Positions 12,741-13,368 of a DNA stretch of 13,368 nt are shown here, in pieces. The translations under genes and the position numbers were made by a program. The DNA comes from SOIA01 sp050116035. GTDB lineage: Bacteria > Acidobacteriota > Aminicenantia > Aminicenantales > Aminicenantaceae. The stretch covers positions 1-13,368 of the forward strand of contig JASFPJ010000062.1 of assembly GCA_050116035.1 (NCBI GenBank), read 5' to 3'. Under the pieces are notes generated by a model. That model ran no database searches, had not been told where the DNA came from, and was given only the letters and a program-made list of their open reading frames with translations. Every line of letters starts with the position of its first letter. Positions within the stretch are counted from its first letter, which is position 1.

Positions 12741-13368
12741 ATGAAAAAAACCAGCAAAAGCCAAAAAAGTAAGAGCCCATCAAGCCGGTTGTACTTTGTT
12801 GATAATCTTAGAGTTTTAATTATCTCGTTGGTGGTGGCGCATCATGCCGGACAGCCTTATGGACCCACAGGGGGAGAATGGCCGTTGTTCAGTCCCGAAC
12901 GCAGTCCGCTGTTGGGACCATTTTTCAGTGTCAACGCCTCATTCTTCATGGGTCTGTTATTCCTGATATCAGGCTATTTTGTGCCGGGAGCCTTTGACCG
13001 GAAGGGAGCGGGAATTTTTCTCAAAGACCGCCTTCTCAGACTAGGCATTCCGCTTCTGTTCATCGGACTGCTCACATTCGGACCTCTCACGTACTTCATG
13101 GGGTATACCGCGCAGGGTGGACAGCTTTCTTTCTTACAGTACCTCATACGAGAATACATCGGCAGGTGGCAGGTTGAGATTGCGCATATGTGGTTCGTGG
13201 CTCACTTGCTTGTGTATGCCTTAGGATACTGGTTGTGGCGCCTTCTCACTAAGCGCCACACTCCAGCGATCAAGTCAAATTTGTCTGTGCCGACTCACAA
13301 AGTCATCTTGGCCTATACACTCGTATTGGCAGCTGTCACATGGGTGGTCCGTTTCTGGTATCCGATTG
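12741..13368 (+). CDS. Acyltransferase family 3 membrane protein, 3' end cut off by window
   Basis: The reading frame is open from ATG 12741 to the right edge (209 residues). After a basic cytosolic tail it reads RLYFVDNLRVLIISLVVAHHAGQ (R16 on; given as the landmark), with H34-H35 in the first membrane helix. The His at this point is the conserved residue of acyltransferase-3 (PF01757) proteins. Further helices: FFSVNASFFMGLLFLISGYF (61-80), LGIPLLFIGLLTFGPLTYF (101-119), IAHMWFVAHLLVYALGYWL (147-165) and about 187-205. DRKGAGIFLKDRLLRLGIP (86-104) is the usual basic cytosolic loop of the family. Family members O-acylate sugars, lipids or envelope glycans using cytosolic acyl donors. No strong ribosome binding site precedes the ATG. 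A four-codon mini-ORF (12725-12739) ends one base before it. Confidence 0.85.
   Translation, partial: MKKTSKSQKSKSPSSRLYFVDNLRVLIISLVVAHHAGQPYGPTGGEWPLFSPERSPLLGPFFSVNASFFMGLLFLISGYFVPGAFDRKGAGIFLKDRLLRLGIPLLFIGLLTFGPLTYFMGYTAQGGQLSFLQYLIREYIGRWQVEIAHMWFVAHLLVYALGYWLWRLLTKRHTPAIKSNLSVPTHKVILAYTLVLAAVTWVVRFWYPI

Overview
The window is ordinary chromosomal sequence from a Gram-negative-type bacterium. It holds a Sec-dependent export system's clients, a lipoprotein with a lipobox, a TolB-like propeller protein, AGGAGG-type ribosome binding sites and consensus sigma-70-type promoters. The gene content (M55 D-aminopeptidase, exported C69 dipeptidase, Ntn hydrolases, amino-acid enzymes) fits a peptide- and amino-acid-using lineage. 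Candidatus Aminicenantes or another Acidobacteriota-like group is my best guess, from general gene flavour only. No tRNA, rRNA, CRISPR array, insertion sequence or phage gene is visible.

Left part (1-5387, + strand). The window opens inside a class V aminotransferase-fold gene. It continues with an exported M55 D-aminopeptidase, then a two-gene unit with its own promoter and a structured leader: an exported TolB-like propeller fused to a DUF4350-like domain, and an exported C69 dipeptidase with a GTG start. A second exported Ntn hydrolase (linear amide C-N hydrolase / C45-like) runs toward it from the - strand, and the two stop codons are one base apart. Together these genes look like an extracytoplasmic system for breaking down peptides or amides, possibly including D-amino-acid peptides.

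Middle part (6907-10854, - strand). Three tightly packed genes lie behind one strong promoter: a class I/II aminotransferase, an M20 metallopeptidase/amidohydrolase and a glutamine-synthetase-fold ligase. The ligase keeps its metal, nucleotide and phosphoryl-transfer residues but lacks the usual ammonium-site residues (DGSS Asp, Tyr179, Glu327) and the adenylylation tyrosine. I infer that it is a gamma-glutamyl (or similar) amide ligase rather than a housekeeping glutamine synthetase, and that the operon may run a ligate / transaminate / hydrolyse pathway. This is the best candidate for an undescribed system here.

Right part (11167-13368). A TPR lipoprotein with a CsgG/LpoB-like C-terminal domain (- strand) is divergent from a truncated acyltransferase-3 membrane protein (+ strand). 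The 242-base divergent region has a clear promoter for each gene and three copies of a TGA(A/T)TCA-core palindrome. One copy sits inside a 15-base palindrome between the -35 and -10 of the lipoprotein promoter. The lipoprotein transcript appears nearly leaderless.
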